Source: Campylobacter sp. MG1
Lineage (GTDB): Bacteria; Campylobacterota; Campylobacteria; Campylobacterales; Campylobacteraceae
Direction: 5' to 3'
Assembly: GCF_026616895.1 (NCBI RefSeq)
Contig: NZ_JANYME010000006.1
Location: 62,001 to 126,000, forward strand
DNA: 64,000 nt
Shown here: piece after piece, positions 37,483-47,236 of the stretch
Position numbering within the stretch: position 1 is the first letter of the stretch
Layout: every line of letters starts with the position of its first letter
The notes under the pieces: model-generated
What the model saw: the letters and a program-made list of their open reading frames with translations, nothing else
Told to the model about the DNA's origin: nothing
The model's database searches: none
Program-made: the position numbers and the translations under genes

Positions 37483-37758
37483 ATGTTTTCATTTATAAAA
37501 AAAATTACAAAAGTATTTTTATCATTTTTAAAAAAAGATAAAAAAAGCGATAATGTAAAAAAAAGTTTTAAAATTCTAAAATCAGCAAGTAGTAGTCTTA
37601 ATAGGATTAAGAATTTTTTTGTTAAAAATGATAATTCTACTGAAAATAAAAATGAAAATAAAGATATATTAAAAGAAATTTCTATATTTATTTTAAAAGA
37701 ATATGGATTTGGAAAATATATAAATTTATTCTTAAATTTTGCTAAGTTATTAAAATAA
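37483..37758 (+). CDS. Hypothetical small Lys-rich protein, 91 residues
   Basis: Not recognised. GAAGGA lies upstream of the ATG, and coding is plausible though not certain. The first 50 residues are very basic (about every third residue Lys); the C-terminal 30 residues are a mixed hydrophobic helix (ILKEYGFGKYINLFLNFAKLL). It could bind membranes or nucleic acid. Ends 31 bases before rarA. Confidence 0.55.
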   Translation: MFSFIKKITKVFLSFLKKDKKSDNVKKSFKILKSASSSLNRIKNFFVKNDNSTENKNENKDILKEISIFILKEYGFGKYINLFLNFAKLLK

Positions 37759-37789
37759 ATTCATTACAATGCCCTTTTAAAGGATTGTA

Positions 37790-38896
37790 ATGGTAGGGCA
37801 AAACGAAGTAAGAGATAAATTCAAAGTATTTTTAGAAAAAAAAATAATTCCACCAAGCATTTTTTATGGACCTAGTGGAGTAGGGAAAACTACTTTTGCA
37901 AGAATTTTAGCAAAAGAATTAAATACTATTTTTTATGAATTTGATGGTGCATCTTTTAGTGTAGAAGAGATGCGTAAGATTATTAAAAAAGATGGTATTT
38001 TTAAGCCTTTGGTATTTATAGATGAGATTCATCGTCTTAATAAAGGTGTGCAAGATGTATTGTTAAAACCTTTAGAAGAAGATAATTTTTATTTTATAGC
38101 TGCAAGTACTCATAATCCTATTTATTCGCTTAATAAAGCTTTATGTTCTAGACTTTTATTTTTTGAATTTAAGTCTTTAAATAACGATGAATTAGGTCAG
38201 ATTTTAGATAACTTAAATCCTAATATAGAAAAAGACGCTAGAGAGTATCTTATAAAATCAAGTGCAAATGATGCAAGGGCTATGTTAAATTTATATAAAT
38301 ACGCCAGTGTTTTTGGAAAAATTACACTAGAAAATTTAAAATCTTTAAGAAAATCATATATTAGCAATAAAGATGATGAATATTTATTAACTTCAGCTTT
38401 CATTAAGAGCTTAAGAGCAAGTGATACAAATGCTGCAATTTTATATCTTGCTAGGATGATAAATTCAGGTGTTGATATATTATATATTGCTAGAAGACTT
38501 TGTATATTTGCAAGTGAGGATGTTGGAAATGCTAATCCAAATGCCTTGGTAGTTGCTAATGCAACTTTGCAAATTTGTAAAGAAATAGGTTTACCTGAGG
38601 CTAGGATTCCATTATCTCAATGTGTTGTAATGCTAAGTAATTCTAAAAAATCTAATTCATCTTATTTAGCTATAAATAATGCTTTAGATTTTGTGAAAAA
38701 TAATGAGGCATTAGAAATTCCAAATTATTTAAATAACAATCATCCTGATAAGGATAAATTTTATATTTATCCACATGATGAACCACATAAAAAACAAATT
38801 ATGGCACCTAATTGCCCTGAATTTTATAGTGATTTTAGTATAGGATATGAAAAAAATTTTTCATTATGGAGAAAAGAAGGACTTTATAAATGTTAA
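37790..38896 (+). CDS. rarA: Replication-associated AAA+ ATPase RarA/MgsA
   Basis: Acts at stalled replication forks. 368 residues; Walker A GPSGVGKTT near 24-32, Walker B LVFIDEIHR, the sensor region ASTHNP, and the C-terminal region SEDVGNANPNALVVANA, a RarA hallmark. The protein starts at MVGQNEV, so the 20 or so residues that normally precede GQ (containing a conserved RP) are missing; an in-frame stop lies just upstream and AAAGGA supports this start. Overlaps selB by 7 bases. Confidence 0.9.
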   Translation: MVGQNEVRDKFKVFLEKKIIPPSIFYGPSGVGKTTFARILAKELNTIFYEFDGASFSVEEMRKIIKKDGIFKPLVFIDEIHRLNKGVQDVLLKPLEEDNFYFIAASTHNPIYSLNKALCSRLLFFEFKSLNNDELGQILDNLNPNIEKDAREYLIKSSANDARAMLNLYKYASVFGKITLENLKSLRKSYISNKDDEYLLTSAFIKSLRASDTNAAILYLARMINSGVDILYIARRLCIFASEDVGNANPNALVVANATLQICKEIGLPEARIPLSQCVVMLSNSKKSNSSYLAINNALDFVKNNEALEIPNYLNNNHPDKDKFYIYPHDEPHKKQIMAPNCPEFYSDFSIGYEKNFSLWRKEGLYKC

Positions 38897-40605
38897 TAAT
38901 ACAAACGGCAGGACATATTGACCATGGCAAAACATCAGTAATTAAAGCTTTAAATGGATTTAATGGAGATAATACACCAGAAGAACTTAGGCGTGGAATT
39001 ACTATCAATCTTAGTTTTTCAAATTTAGATGATATTTCTTTTGTAGATGTTCCAGGACACGAATCTTTATTAAAAACAATGATAAATGGTGTGCAAAGTG
39101 ATTATGCAATGTTGGTTATTGATATAAATGAAGGTATAAAAGAGCAAACATTAGAACATATTTTTATATTAAAAATTATGAGAGTAAAAAATATAATTTT
39201 AGTTTTGAATAAAATTGATTTATGTGATGATTTAAAAAAAGCAAAAAATGATATTATTAATCAATTAGATTTTATACCAAATCGTATTTTTTTAGTTAGT
39301 GCTAAGACAAATGAAGGCATTGAAGAATTAAAAGAATATTTATTAAATTTGCCTAGACCAGATTATGAAGTTTCTTCTACTAGAATAAATATTGATAGAG
39401 TATTTAATGTAAATGGCATAGGAACAGTTGCTACCGGTCTTTTAAAAAGTGGTATATTAGAATGCAAAAATTTAATTAATGAAAATCAACAAAATATACT
39501 TATTAAAAGTATAGAAGTCCAGCATAAAAATGTAGATATTATAAAAGCTCCAGCAAGGGTCGCTTTTGTATTTAAAGGTGAATTAAAAAAAGGAGATGTT
39601 CTTTATTCTAAGGGTTACTTAAGAACAAGTAAGGAAATTTATGCTACTTTAGTTGGATGCTTAAAACATGATGAAAAAGTCGTATTTTGTTCAGGAAATA
39701 AACAAATTGAAGCAAAATTTTTAGAATATCAAGGTTTTGCAAAATTTGAATTATGTAAAGCAGCAGCTTTTATTTTTGATGAACCTTATGTTATATTAAA
39801 AAATGGTAGAGCAGTAGCTGGAGGAAGGATTTTAAATTCAATCACTGAACCATTAAAAAAAGCAAAAATGGTAGAATTATTAAAATATTTAGAACAAAAA
39901 AATTTTAAAGAAGTATTTAAAATATTAAATACAAATCATTCTAATGGTTTTGGTTTATTTTGTGCTCCACAGCGTTTTAATCTAACTACTGAACAAGCAT
40001 TAGATTATGCAAAAGAAGTTGGTGAAATAGTTGATTGCAACGGTGCTTGTATTTATACAGCTGAAGCATTAAATAAAACTATTGATAAGATTAAAAAATT
40101 ATTTTTCAAGAATAAATTTTCACTACAAAGTGCAAAATCACTTGAAAAATCATTGGGTACAGATGAATTTTTATGTGATATGGCGTTAAAAAATATAGAA
40201 GAACTTGAATTTAATAATGGCTTGTATCATTTAAAAGGTATGCAAGTTGATAATATTTTAGAAAATAATGAAGATATCATTTATAAAGAATTAAATTCTT
40301 TAACTCCTAAGGCGCCATATAATATTTATGATGATTTAAATTTAGATAGAAAAAGTGGTGACGATATTCTTAAAAAAATGTGTTTAGCAAATAAGGTTAT
40401 TAGACTTTCTCATAATTATTTTATAAACAAAAATATACTTGATGAATTTGTTTTAGAAATTAAAGATGAGTTAAAATCCGGCATAGGTGTGCAAGAATTG
40501 AAAAATAAATATAATCTAAGTCGTAAATATGCTATAGCATTGTTAGAATATTTAGACACTTTAAATTATGTGAAAAATATTAATAACAAACGTTATTTAA
40601 AATAA
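38890..40605 (+). CDS. selB: Selenocysteine-specific elongation factor SelB
   Basis: Brings selenocysteinyl-tRNA to UGA codons marked by a SECIS hairpin. 571 residues. GHIDHGKT at 8-15, DVPGHE near 55-60 and NKID near 110-113 form the G domain; the C-terminal winged-helix repeats for SECIS binding are in the last 200 residues. Its presence implies selenoproteins such as formate dehydrogenase elsewhere in the genome. selA, next to selB in C. jejuni, is not found in this window. Confidence 0.94.
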   Translation: MLIIQTAGHIDHGKTSVIKALNGFNGDNTPEELRRGITINLSFSNLDDISFVDVPGHESLLKTMINGVQSDYAMLVIDINEGIKEQTLEHIFILKIMRVKNIILVLNKIDLCDDLKKAKNDIINQLDFIPNRIFLVSAKTNEGIEELKEYLLNLPRPDYEVSSTRINIDRVFNVNGIGTVATGLLKSGILECKNLINENQQNILIKSIEVQHKNVDIIKAPARVAFVFKGELKKGDVLYSKGYLRTSKEIYATLVGCLKHDEKVVFCSGNKQIEAKFLEYQGFAKFELCKAAAFIFDEPYVILKNGRAVAGGRILNSITEPLKKAKMVELLKYLEQKNFKEVFKILNTNHSNGFGLFCAPQRFNLTTEQALDYAKEVGEIVDCNGACIYTAEALNKTIDKIKKLFFKNKFSLQSAKSLEKSLGTDEFLCDMALKNIEELEFNNGLYHLKGMQVDNILENNEDIIYKELNSLTPKAPYNIYDDLNLDRKSGDDILKKMCLANKVIRLSHNYFINKNILDEFVLEIKDELKSGIGVQELKNKYNLSRKYAIALLEYLDTLNYVKNINNKRYLK

Positions 40606-40634
40606 TGTAGAATGCTTATTTAAAAGGAGAATGA

Positions 40635-41363
40635 ATGAAAAAAATAATTTTAGCGATGTCAGTTTTAGGTGCATTAAGTGCTAGTGAAATTAGTGATAAA
40701 GCGATTGAATTTGTTAAGACTTTAACACCAGCTGAAAATATTGATATTGAACTGGTTAAATCTGATAAAATTCCTAATTCAAAATATGAAATGGTTGAAT
40801 TTAATATTTTAGCAAATGGTCAAGTTGTTGGTTCTGATGTATTTTTTAGCGATGGTAAATTTGCTACTCCTACATTATTTGATTTAGATGAAAAGGTAGA
40901 TTTAAGAGCTAAATTTATGGAGAAAAAAGAACAAGAAAAACAAAAAGCTTTACAAGCACAGCTACCTAATTTTATAAAAAATAACAAGGATATGACAATT
41001 AAATTAGGTAATAAAAATAATGGAGTTGCAACTGTTGTATTTAGCGACCCTGATTGCCCTTGGTGTAGAAAACACTTAGAAACAATTGAGGATAGCTTGA
41101 AAGATAATGATATTATTTTTGTTCTAACCCCATTACCTATGCATAAAACTGCATTATCAAAAACATTACATATTTTAGAAGAAGTTAAAACGGCTAAAAG
41201 TGATAGTGATAAATTAAAAATTATAAGAAAATACTACTCTGATGCCACATTTGATGAGGTTAGCCAAGACAAAAAAGATGCTTACTCTAAAAAAGTTGAT
41301 GCTGCATTTAAATTGGGTGTGAATTATACTCCGGCAATTTTTGAAAATGTTAAATTAAAATAA
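40635..41363 (+). CDS. Thiol:disulfide interchange protein, DsbC-like
   Basis: Periplasmic protein of 242 residues with signal peptide MKKIILAMSVLGALSA. The thioredoxin-fold active site is C141-P-W-C144, and the cis-proline loop is YTPAIF near the C-terminus. An N-terminal dimerisation-like domain (about 18-85) precedes it, as in DsbC/DsbG. The selB neighbour matches C. jejuni. It likely reshuffles or reduces disulfides in exported proteins. AAAAGGAG precedes the ATG. Confidence 0.9.
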   Translation: MKKIILAMSVLGALSASEISDKAIEFVKTLTPAENIDIELVKSDKIPNSKYEMVEFNILANGQVVGSDVFFSDGKFATPTLFDLDEKVDLRAKFMEKKEQEKQKALQAQLPNFIKNNKDMTIKLGNKNNGVATVVFSDPDCPWCRKHLETIEDSLKDNDIIFVLTPLPMHKTALSKTLHILEEVKTAKSDSDKLKIIRKYYSDATFDEVSQDKKDAYSKKVDAAFKLGVNYTPAIFENVKLK

Positions 41364-41371
41364 ATTTAAAA

Positions 41372-41393
41372 AGTGCTACTTTAAAGTAGCACT
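41372..41393. terminator. Two-way terminator between dsbC-like gene and tkt
   Basis: AGTGCTACT and AGTAGCACT form a 9-bp stem with a TTAA loop, a perfect palindrome. On the minus strand it is followed by TTTTTAAATTT, so it fits tkt best; it may also serve the plus-strand gene. Confidence 0.85.
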
Positions 41394-41396
41394 AGA

Positions 41397-43253
41397 TTAT
41401 AGTTTTTCTTTTATTTTTTCTGCATCAAATCCAAAATATTTAAATACATCTTTTTCTTTACCACTAGCGCCAAAACTATCCATTATGAAAAGCTCATCGC
41501 AGTATTTATATAATTCATAAGACCTTGCAGCTTCTATTCCGATAATCTTGCCTTTTAATAAAGATTTATCAAATTCCTTATCAAATAATTCAAAGCAAGG
41601 CATACTTAATACATTTATATTTTTATCTTTTGCAACTTCAAGTGCGAGTGCAACTTCACTACCACTTGCAATTATTGTAGCTTCTGCATTATCGCTATAT
41701 TTTATAAAATAAGCTCCCTTGCTAATATCAGGAATACTTGTATTTAAGCTTGGAAGTGCTGAGCGACTAAGTGTGAATGCACTTGGATTATTTAGCTTTA
41801 AAGCTACTTGCCAACAAGCTATATTTTCAGCCATATCAGCAGGACGGAAAGTGTATAGATTAGGAATATTTCTAAGAGTGCTGATTTGCTCAATTGGTTG
41901 ATGAGTTGGACCATCTTCTCCTACTCCTATGCTATCGTGTGAAAATACAAAAAATGCTTTTAAATTCATTAAAGCCGCTAATCTTATTGAAGGCTTTAAA
42001 TAATCACTAAATACTAAAAATGTAGCACAAAACGGATGCAAACCATATCTTGCCATTGCATTTATAATTGCACCCATTGCATGCTCACGAATACCAAAAG
42101 CTATATTTTTACCACCATTTCTAATATCTGCATAATCTTTTAGATAAGTTTTATTTGATGGTGCTAAGTCTGCTGAACCACCTAAAAATGTAGGAATTTG
42201 TTTTGCTATTTCGTTTAGACAAGCGTGGTTGCTATCTCTTGTAGCGTAATTTTTACTTAAATCAAGTTTAGAAAAATCCACATTTAAATCTTTTTTGCCT
42301 TCTAAATAAGCTATAAATTCTAATTGTTCATCACTAAATTTATTTGCTTTATCCCAACTTGCAAAATACTCATCACTTCTTTTACACATTTTCTCAAAGC
42401 CATTTTTAGCTTCGCTATCTATATAAAACTCTTCTTCATTCCAATTAGCTGCTTTTTTAGCTTTTAAAGCTAGTTCAGCACCTAGTGGTGAGCCGTGAGT
42501 TTTCTCGCTTCCTTCTAATTCACAAGCACCTTTTCCAATCTTGGTTTTAGCTATGATAATACTTGGACGCTCAGCATTTTTAGTCATTTCTAAAGCCTTG
42601 CTAATTTCATCAAAATTATGCCCATCTATCATTATAACATTAAAACCTAGACTCATAAATCTAAAATACATATCATCATTAAAAGTATTTTTTACATCGC
42701 CTTCAATACTAATTTCGTTACTATCATAAATTAATACTAAATTATTTAAATTATGAACATTTGCTAAAGAACAAGCCTCATAGCTAATTCCTTCTTGCAA
42801 ATCCCCATCTCCACAAAGGCAGTATATTTTATGATTTAACGAATTATTTAGTTTGCTACTAGCAAATTTTGCTGCCATTGCGAAACCAACAGCATTTGCA
42901 ATACCTTGACCAAGTGGACCTGTATCTATTTCTACTCCGTGAGTTTTAATCTCAGGATGCCCTGCTGCAAGTGAGCCTAATTGGCGAAAATTTTTAAGCT
43001 CATCAAGACTTAAATTAAATCCACTTAAATGTAAAAACGAATATATTAAAGAACTTGCGTGTCCGCCTGAAAATACTAATCTATCACGATTTATATGATT
43101 TTTTGTATTTAGATTAATTTTTGTGCTAAGCACTGCTAAAATATCACTAAGTCCCATTGCTACGCCTGGATGACCACTATTTGCACGATTAATCATATCT
43201 ACACTTAAAAATCTTAAATTATTTGACATTTTTTCTAATGTTTCATTATTCAT
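41397..43253 (-). CDS. tkt: Transketolase
   Basis: Thiamine-diphosphate enzyme that moves two-carbon units between sugar phosphates; it supplies pentose and erythrose phosphates. 618 residues, slightly shorter than E. coli (about 660). Visible: ANSGHPGVAMG near the start, TGPLGQGIANAVG, GDGDLQEGISYEA (cofactor binding), GEDGPTHQPIEQ, and RPADMAEN. GGAAG lies before the ATG. In C. jejuni ispA and a PDZ-protein gene separate tkt from ybaB; here they are adjacent. Confidence 0.97.
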   Translation of the reverse strand: MNNETLEKMSNNLRFLSVDMINRANSGHPGVAMGLSDILAVLSTKINLNTKNHINRDRLVFSGGHASSLIYSFLHLSGFNLSLDELKNFRQLGSLAAGHPEIKTHGVEIDTGPLGQGIANAVGFAMAAKFASSKLNNSLNHKIYCLCGDGDLQEGISYEACSLANVHNLNNLVLIYDSNEISIEGDVKNTFNDDMYFRFMSLGFNVIMIDGHNFDEISKALEMTKNAERPSIIIAKTKIGKGACELEGSEKTHGSPLGAELALKAKKAANWNEEEFYIDSEAKNGFEKMCKRSDEYFASWDKANKFSDEQLEFIAYLEGKKDLNVDFSKLDLSKNYATRDSNHACLNEIAKQIPTFLGGSADLAPSNKTYLKDYADIRNGGKNIAFGIREHAMGAIINAMARYGLHPFCATFLVFSDYLKPSIRLAALMNLKAFFVFSHDSIGVGEDGPTHQPIEQISTLRNIPNLYTFRPADMAENIACWQVALKLNNPSAFTLSRSALPSLNTSIPDISKGAYFIKYSDNAEATIIASGSEVALALEVAKDKNINVLSMPCFELFDKEFDKSLLKGKIIGIEAARSYELYKYCDELFIMDSFGASGKEKDVFKYFGFDAEKIKEKL

Positions 43254-43267
43254 AATACTTCCTTAAA

Positions 43268-43567
43268 TTAGTTATTTTTAAAAAACATATTTGCAGCACT
43301 CATTTTAGTGCCATCACTAGCTTGACTTAATGCGTCATTTAATGCTGATATAAGTAAAATTTGCATAGATGATTTATCATTTAATAACTCATCATCAATT
43401 TTTATATCAATTATTTGAAATTTACCATTAACTTTCACCTCTACCATTCCAGCACCACTTTTAGCGGTATATTCTTTATTTTTTAATTCATTTTCAAATT
43501 CTTGTGCTTTGTTTTGAACATCTTGTAACATTTCTTGCATTTTTGAAAAATCAAAATCTTTAAACAT
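43268..43567 (-). CDS. YbaB/EbfC family nucleoid-associated protein
   Basis: Small DNA-binding dimer of 99 residues with MQEMLQDVQNKAQEFENEL and a GMVEVKVNGKFQIIDIKID core typical of YbaB. I chose ATG 43567 because AAAGG lies five bases upstream; the GTG two codons earlier lies inside that site. It overlaps the end of murE by 8 bases. Confidence 0.93.
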   Translation of the reverse strand: MFKDFDFSKMQEMLQDVQNKAQEFENELKNKEYTAKSGAGMVEVKVNGKFQIIDIKIDDELLNDKSSMQILLISALNDALSQASDGTKMSAANMFFKNN

Positions 43568-44900
43568 ATTCACCTTTCAATCTTAGTTTTTCTTTATATT
43601 TTTTTATTTCTTTTAAGCATTCTAACACAACTTTTTCATCAGAAAAAGGGTATTTAACACCTTTAATTTCTTGATAGTCTTCATCACCTTTACCTAAAAT
43701 CATAACACAATCATCATCATTTTGTGCTAAAAGTGCTTTATGAATTGCTAATTTTCTATCAATTACTATATTAATGTTTTTTAATTCATTTTCATTTAAA
43801 CCATCTATCATATCGTTTAAAATATCAATAGGTCTTTCATCTCTTGGATTATCACTTGTTAAATATACATTTTTAGCATAATGACTAGCTATTTTTGCCA
43901 TAGGAGTTCTTTTTGTTTTATCTCTGTTTCCACCAGCTCCTAAGACTACTATTAAATTTTTATGACCCATAGTTTCTAAGACATTTTTTACGCCATCTGG
44001 AGTATGGGCAAAATCTATTATTATATTGCGATTTTCATTATTATCGATATTTTGCATTCTTCCCATAACACCAGCAAAATTTGATATAGCTTTTTCTAAA
44101 TTTTCCTTATTTGGTTTTAAAAGTTCATTAATACATGCTATAGCAGCTAAAAGATTATAAATATTAAAAAGACCATTTAATGGTGAAGAAATTTCAAAAA
44201 TTTCATTTTTTATACTTATTATAGCTTCTATTCCATTATTTAATGTATAAGCTTTTACACTATATAAAGCAGGATTTTCTATACCATAAGTAATAGCACC
44301 TTTTACATTATAAGAAAATTTATAAGCATCTTGATTTATTATTTTTAAGCATTCATCTTGAAAAAAACTTGCTTTGCAATTTGCATAATTTTCAAAAGTT
44401 TCGTGAAAGTCTAAATGGTCTTGAGTTAAATTAGTATAGATTTTAGCAGCGAATTTCATATCTCCACAGCGATTTTGTGCAATTGCGTGAGAGCTTACTT
44501 CCATTACAAAATATTCGCAATTATTTAAAGTTGCAACTTGTAAATACGATAATAATTCTAATAAAAATCCTGTTGTTAAAGATTTTGCCGCAACTTTTTT
44601 ATCATTACAAAATGCCCCACGGGTTCCACATAAAAATACTTTTTTACCTAAATCAAGCAATATAGAATAAATTGCAGCAGCGGTAGTGGTTTTACCATTT
44701 GTGCCTGTTATGCCTATAATTTTTATATTTTCATTGATTTTTAAAAGCTCTCTTGCTTTTGCTTCGTTAATTACTAAAGCACCTTTAGATTTTGCATCGT
44801 TTTCGTATTTGGAATTTGAATTAGTTAGTAAAAAATAACAACCTTTTTCACATTCATTTGAATTATCTGTTATGTAAGAATTATCTAAATTAACTTTCAT
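43560..44900 (-). CDS. murE: UDP-N-acetylmuramoyl-tripeptide synthetase MurE
   Basis: Adds the third amino acid to the peptidoglycan stem. 446 residues. ATP-binding GTNGKTT at 66-72, SLTTGF and VSSHA in the substrate region, NLTQDHLDFH, and DNPRDERP, whose DNPR motif marks specificity for meso-diaminopimelate. It lacks about 40 residues compared with E. coli, mainly in the N-terminal domain. ATGA overlap with the NifU-like gene. Confidence 0.95.
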   Translation of the reverse strand: MKVNLDNSYITDNSNECEKGCYFLLTNSNSKYENDAKSKGALVINEAKARELLKINENIKIIGITGTNGKTTTAAAIYSILLDLGKKVFLCGTRGAFCNDKKVAAKSLTTGFLLELLSYLQVATLNNCEYFVMEVSSHAIAQNRCGDMKFAAKIYTNLTQDHLDFHETFENYANCKASFFQDECLKIINQDAYKFSYNVKGAITYGIENPALYSVKAYTLNNGIEAIISIKNEIFEISSPLNGLFNIYNLLAAIACINELLKPNKENLEKAISNFAGVMGRMQNIDNNENRNIIIDFAHTPDGVKNVLETMGHKNLIVVLGAGGNRDKTKRTPMAKIASHYAKNVYLTSDNPRDERPIDILNDMIDGLNENELKNINIVIDRKLAIHKALLAQNDDDCVMILGKGDEDYQEIKGVKYPFSDEKVVLECLKEIKKYKEKLRLKGEYV

Positions 44901-45166
44901 AGTTTTTCAAAAGCTTCCTTTCCACCTTCAAGATTTATTAGCGAAATATTGCTATCAATTTGTTCTTTTAAAGCCCTTTCAAGCCCTAATTTTAAAGTGG
45001 TATTTGCAGCAGCACAACCATGACAAGCACCAAGTAATTTTATATAAACAACCCCGTTTTTAACACCCAAAAACTCCAAATCGCCACCATCATTATGAAG
45101 TATGTGAAGCTTTGATTTTAGGACATTTAAACAAGGTTCAATTAATTCTTCATCACTAAATATCAT
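44897..45166 (-). CDS. NifU C-terminal-domain iron-sulfur scaffold
   Basis: 89-residue protein that carries or passes on Fe-S clusters. The CxxC site is in GACHGCAAANTTLK, preceded by HNDGGDLEFLGV, as in NifU/NfuA domains. It lies directly upstream of murE, the same neighbourhood as in C. jejuni. Confidence 0.93.
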   Translation of the reverse strand: MIFSDEELIEPCLNVLKSKLHILHNDGGDLEFLGVKNGVVYIKLLGACHGCAAANTTLKLGLERALKEQIDSNISLINLEGGKEAFEKL

Positions 45167-45273
45167 AATTTTTCCTTATTGTAATTTGTGTTATTGTGCT
45201 TTAATAAAATAAATATTCATTAACTAAGTTAGATGATAATTTTTATTTACAAATATTTTTTTAGGAGAATAAA

Positions 45274-45582
45274 ATGGCAAAAGAATTAACAAGTGAAAAT
45301 ATTAATTTAGCTAAAAAAGGCGTTGCTTTAGTAGATTTTTGGGCACCATGGTGTGGACCTTGCAGAATGCTTGCACCTGCTATTGAAGAATTAGCAAATG
45401 AATTTGAAGGTAAAGCATTAGTGGCTAAAGTTAATATTGATGATTGTGAAGAATTAGCTGCTGAGTTTGGAATTCGCTCAGTTCCTACTATGTTATTTTT
45501 CAAAAATGGCGAAATAGTTGATACGGTAATTGGTGCTCAAGCAAAACAAGCTTTAGCTGATAAATTAAACTCACTATTATAA
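45274..45582 (+). CDS. trxA: Thioredoxin
   Basis: Cytoplasmic disulfide reductase of 102 residues. WCGPC at 26-30, IRSVPTM with the cis-proline and FFKNGEIVD are standard. TTAGGAG precedes the ATG; a GATAAT box near 45235 may be its promoter. dapB follows 4 bases after the stop. A thioredoxin reductase gene is not nearby. Confidence 0.97.
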   Translation: MAKELTSENINLAKKGVALVDFWAPWCGPCRMLAPAIEELANEFEGKALVAKVNIDDCEELAAEFGIRSVPTMLFFKNGEIVDTVIGAQAKQALADKLNSLL

Positions 45583-45586
45583 TAAA

Positions 45587-46321
45587 ATGATAAATCTAGC
45601 AGTATTTGGGGCAAATGGTAGAATGGGTAAGGAGCTAGTAAAACTAGCTTTGGCTGATGAGAATATTGATTTAGTATATTCTTTTACTAAGGAAAATAAT
45701 GATTATAATGAGCTTTTTAAAGCTAATGTTATAATAGATTTTTCTACTCCTGCTGCTAGTGTTGAATTACTTGAAAAAGCTAGTTTATTAGATAATCCAC
45801 CAGCTTTAGTTGTTGGAACTACTGGGCTTAAAGATGAATATTTTAAAAAAGCTAAAACTTATAAAGGTAAGTTTTTTTGGGCTTCTAATACTTCATTGGG
45901 TGTTGCAATATTAAATGAACTTACGAAAATTGCTGCACTTGCTTTAAAAGAATTTGATATAGAAATTTATGAAAAACATCATAAACATAAAGTTGATGCT
46001 CCTAGTGGAACAGCTCTAACATTAGCAAAAAATGCACTTGAAGCTAGAAATAAAGCTTTAAATAAAGAGCATAAGATTTGCTTTAATAGAGAAGGCAAAA
46101 GAGAAGATAACGAAATAGGTTTAGTAAGCCTTAGAGGTGGTAGCATTGCAGGGTATCATAGTGTTGGATTTTATGGAGATGATGAAAGTATAGAATTAAT
46201 TCATAATGCAAATTCTAGAGTAATATTTGCTAAAGGTGCTATTAATGTAGCAAAATGGCTTATTACTAAAGAGAATAAAAATTATTCTATGAGTGATTTT
46301 GTAAAAGAGCTTTTAGCTTAA
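45587..46321 (+). CDS. dapB: 4-hydroxy-tetrahydrodipicolinate reductase DapB
   Basis: Second step of the lysine/diaminopimelate branch, which also supplies MurE. 244 residues. The nucleotide-binding GANGRMG starts at residue 8; GTTGL lies near 84; EKHHKHKVDAPSGTA carries the catalytic histidines and lysine. It is probably transcribed with trxA. Confidence 0.96.
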   Translation: MINLAVFGANGRMGKELVKLALADENIDLVYSFTKENNDYNELFKANVIIDFSTPAASVELLEKASLLDNPPALVVGTTGLKDEYFKKAKTYKGKFFWASNTSLGVAILNELTKIAALALKEFDIEIYEKHHKHKVDAPSGTALTLAKNALEARNKALNKEHKICFNREGKREDNEIGLVSLRGGSIAGYHSVGFYGDDESIELIHNANSRVIFAKGAINVAKWLITKENKNYSMSDFVKELLA

Positions 46322-47236
46322 TAAAATATAGAATTTTTTACAGTTTTTATTGTTATTTTTAAATTTTTATGGGTTATAATAATTTTTTTAAATTTTTGAC
46401 ATATGTTTTATATTAAATTTTAAAATAATTATTTTAAATTTAACAGCAAATTATACTTTTTAGTGTTTGTAATGTAAAAACGATGAGAATTATAGAACTT
46501 TCTAATTTATTTTGAAATTTAAATAAAATTTTGATTTGAAATTTGGCTGTATTATTAAATTAATAAATAAAAAATCTTAATTTGTTTTGGAATTTTTATT
46601 ATGTATAATGTTTTCAGACTTTCTTTTAAATTTTAAATGATTACTAATTACTTGGATTAGTAGTTACATTGATTAAGATAGTTTTATAATTAAAATTTTT
46701 TTTAAAAAAATTCTTTAAGTTACGATAATGCTTTCCATATTTATCAAGCTTTATCTTAGTATCATAAAGCTAAATTAGTAATTATTTTATTTTTTGTAGA
46801 TATTAAATTACTCGTTTTTAATTATATTTATTAAAATTAGTCAAGATACAATATTACAAGCAGGATTAATTACAAAAACTAATAGAATGATAAAATTATT
46901 ATAAAATAAGATTTTAAAAGTAATTTTATTGATTTTATGTTTGATAATACATTTTTATCGTGATTTAAAATACTTTATATATATGATTTAAAATCTTCTT
47001 TTAAAAAATTAAAATCCTATTTTACTAACTCACATTTTTAAATTTTACTTAAATTTGTATTTTGTAATAAACAATTTAATATTTTTTTAGTATTATTAAA
47101 AATTAATTTTATTTATAAAATTTATAAATACAGAGATTTATGTTTTTATAGCGATTTTTTGCTTTAATAAAGATTATTATTTTAAGAAAATAGTTTTTTT
47201 AAATTTATAGTATTTGGGTATTTTACATACCCAAAA
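46322..47236. other. Longest gene-free stretch of the window (0.9 kb)
   Basis: Extremely AT-rich with stops in all frames; I find no protein, tRNA or known structured RNA. Small stem-loops are present: AGCTTTAT...ATAAAGCT at 46747-46771 (8 bp, 9-base loop), ACTAAT...ATTAGT at 46643-46661, and the hairpin next to typA. It could hold a small RNA or a decayed gene, but nothing here proves either. Confidence 0.6.
47213..47235 (-). terminator. Stem-loop after typA
   Basis: TTTGGGTAT and ATACCCAAA form a 9-bp stem with a TTTAC loop directly after the typA stop. No clean T run follows on the minus strand. Confidence 0.65.

Noticed and set aside
46322-47236. Structured RNA (SRP, RNase P, tmRNA or 6S) in the long spacer
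   Set aside because: None of the conserved cores of these RNAs was seen; only short weak hairpins are present.
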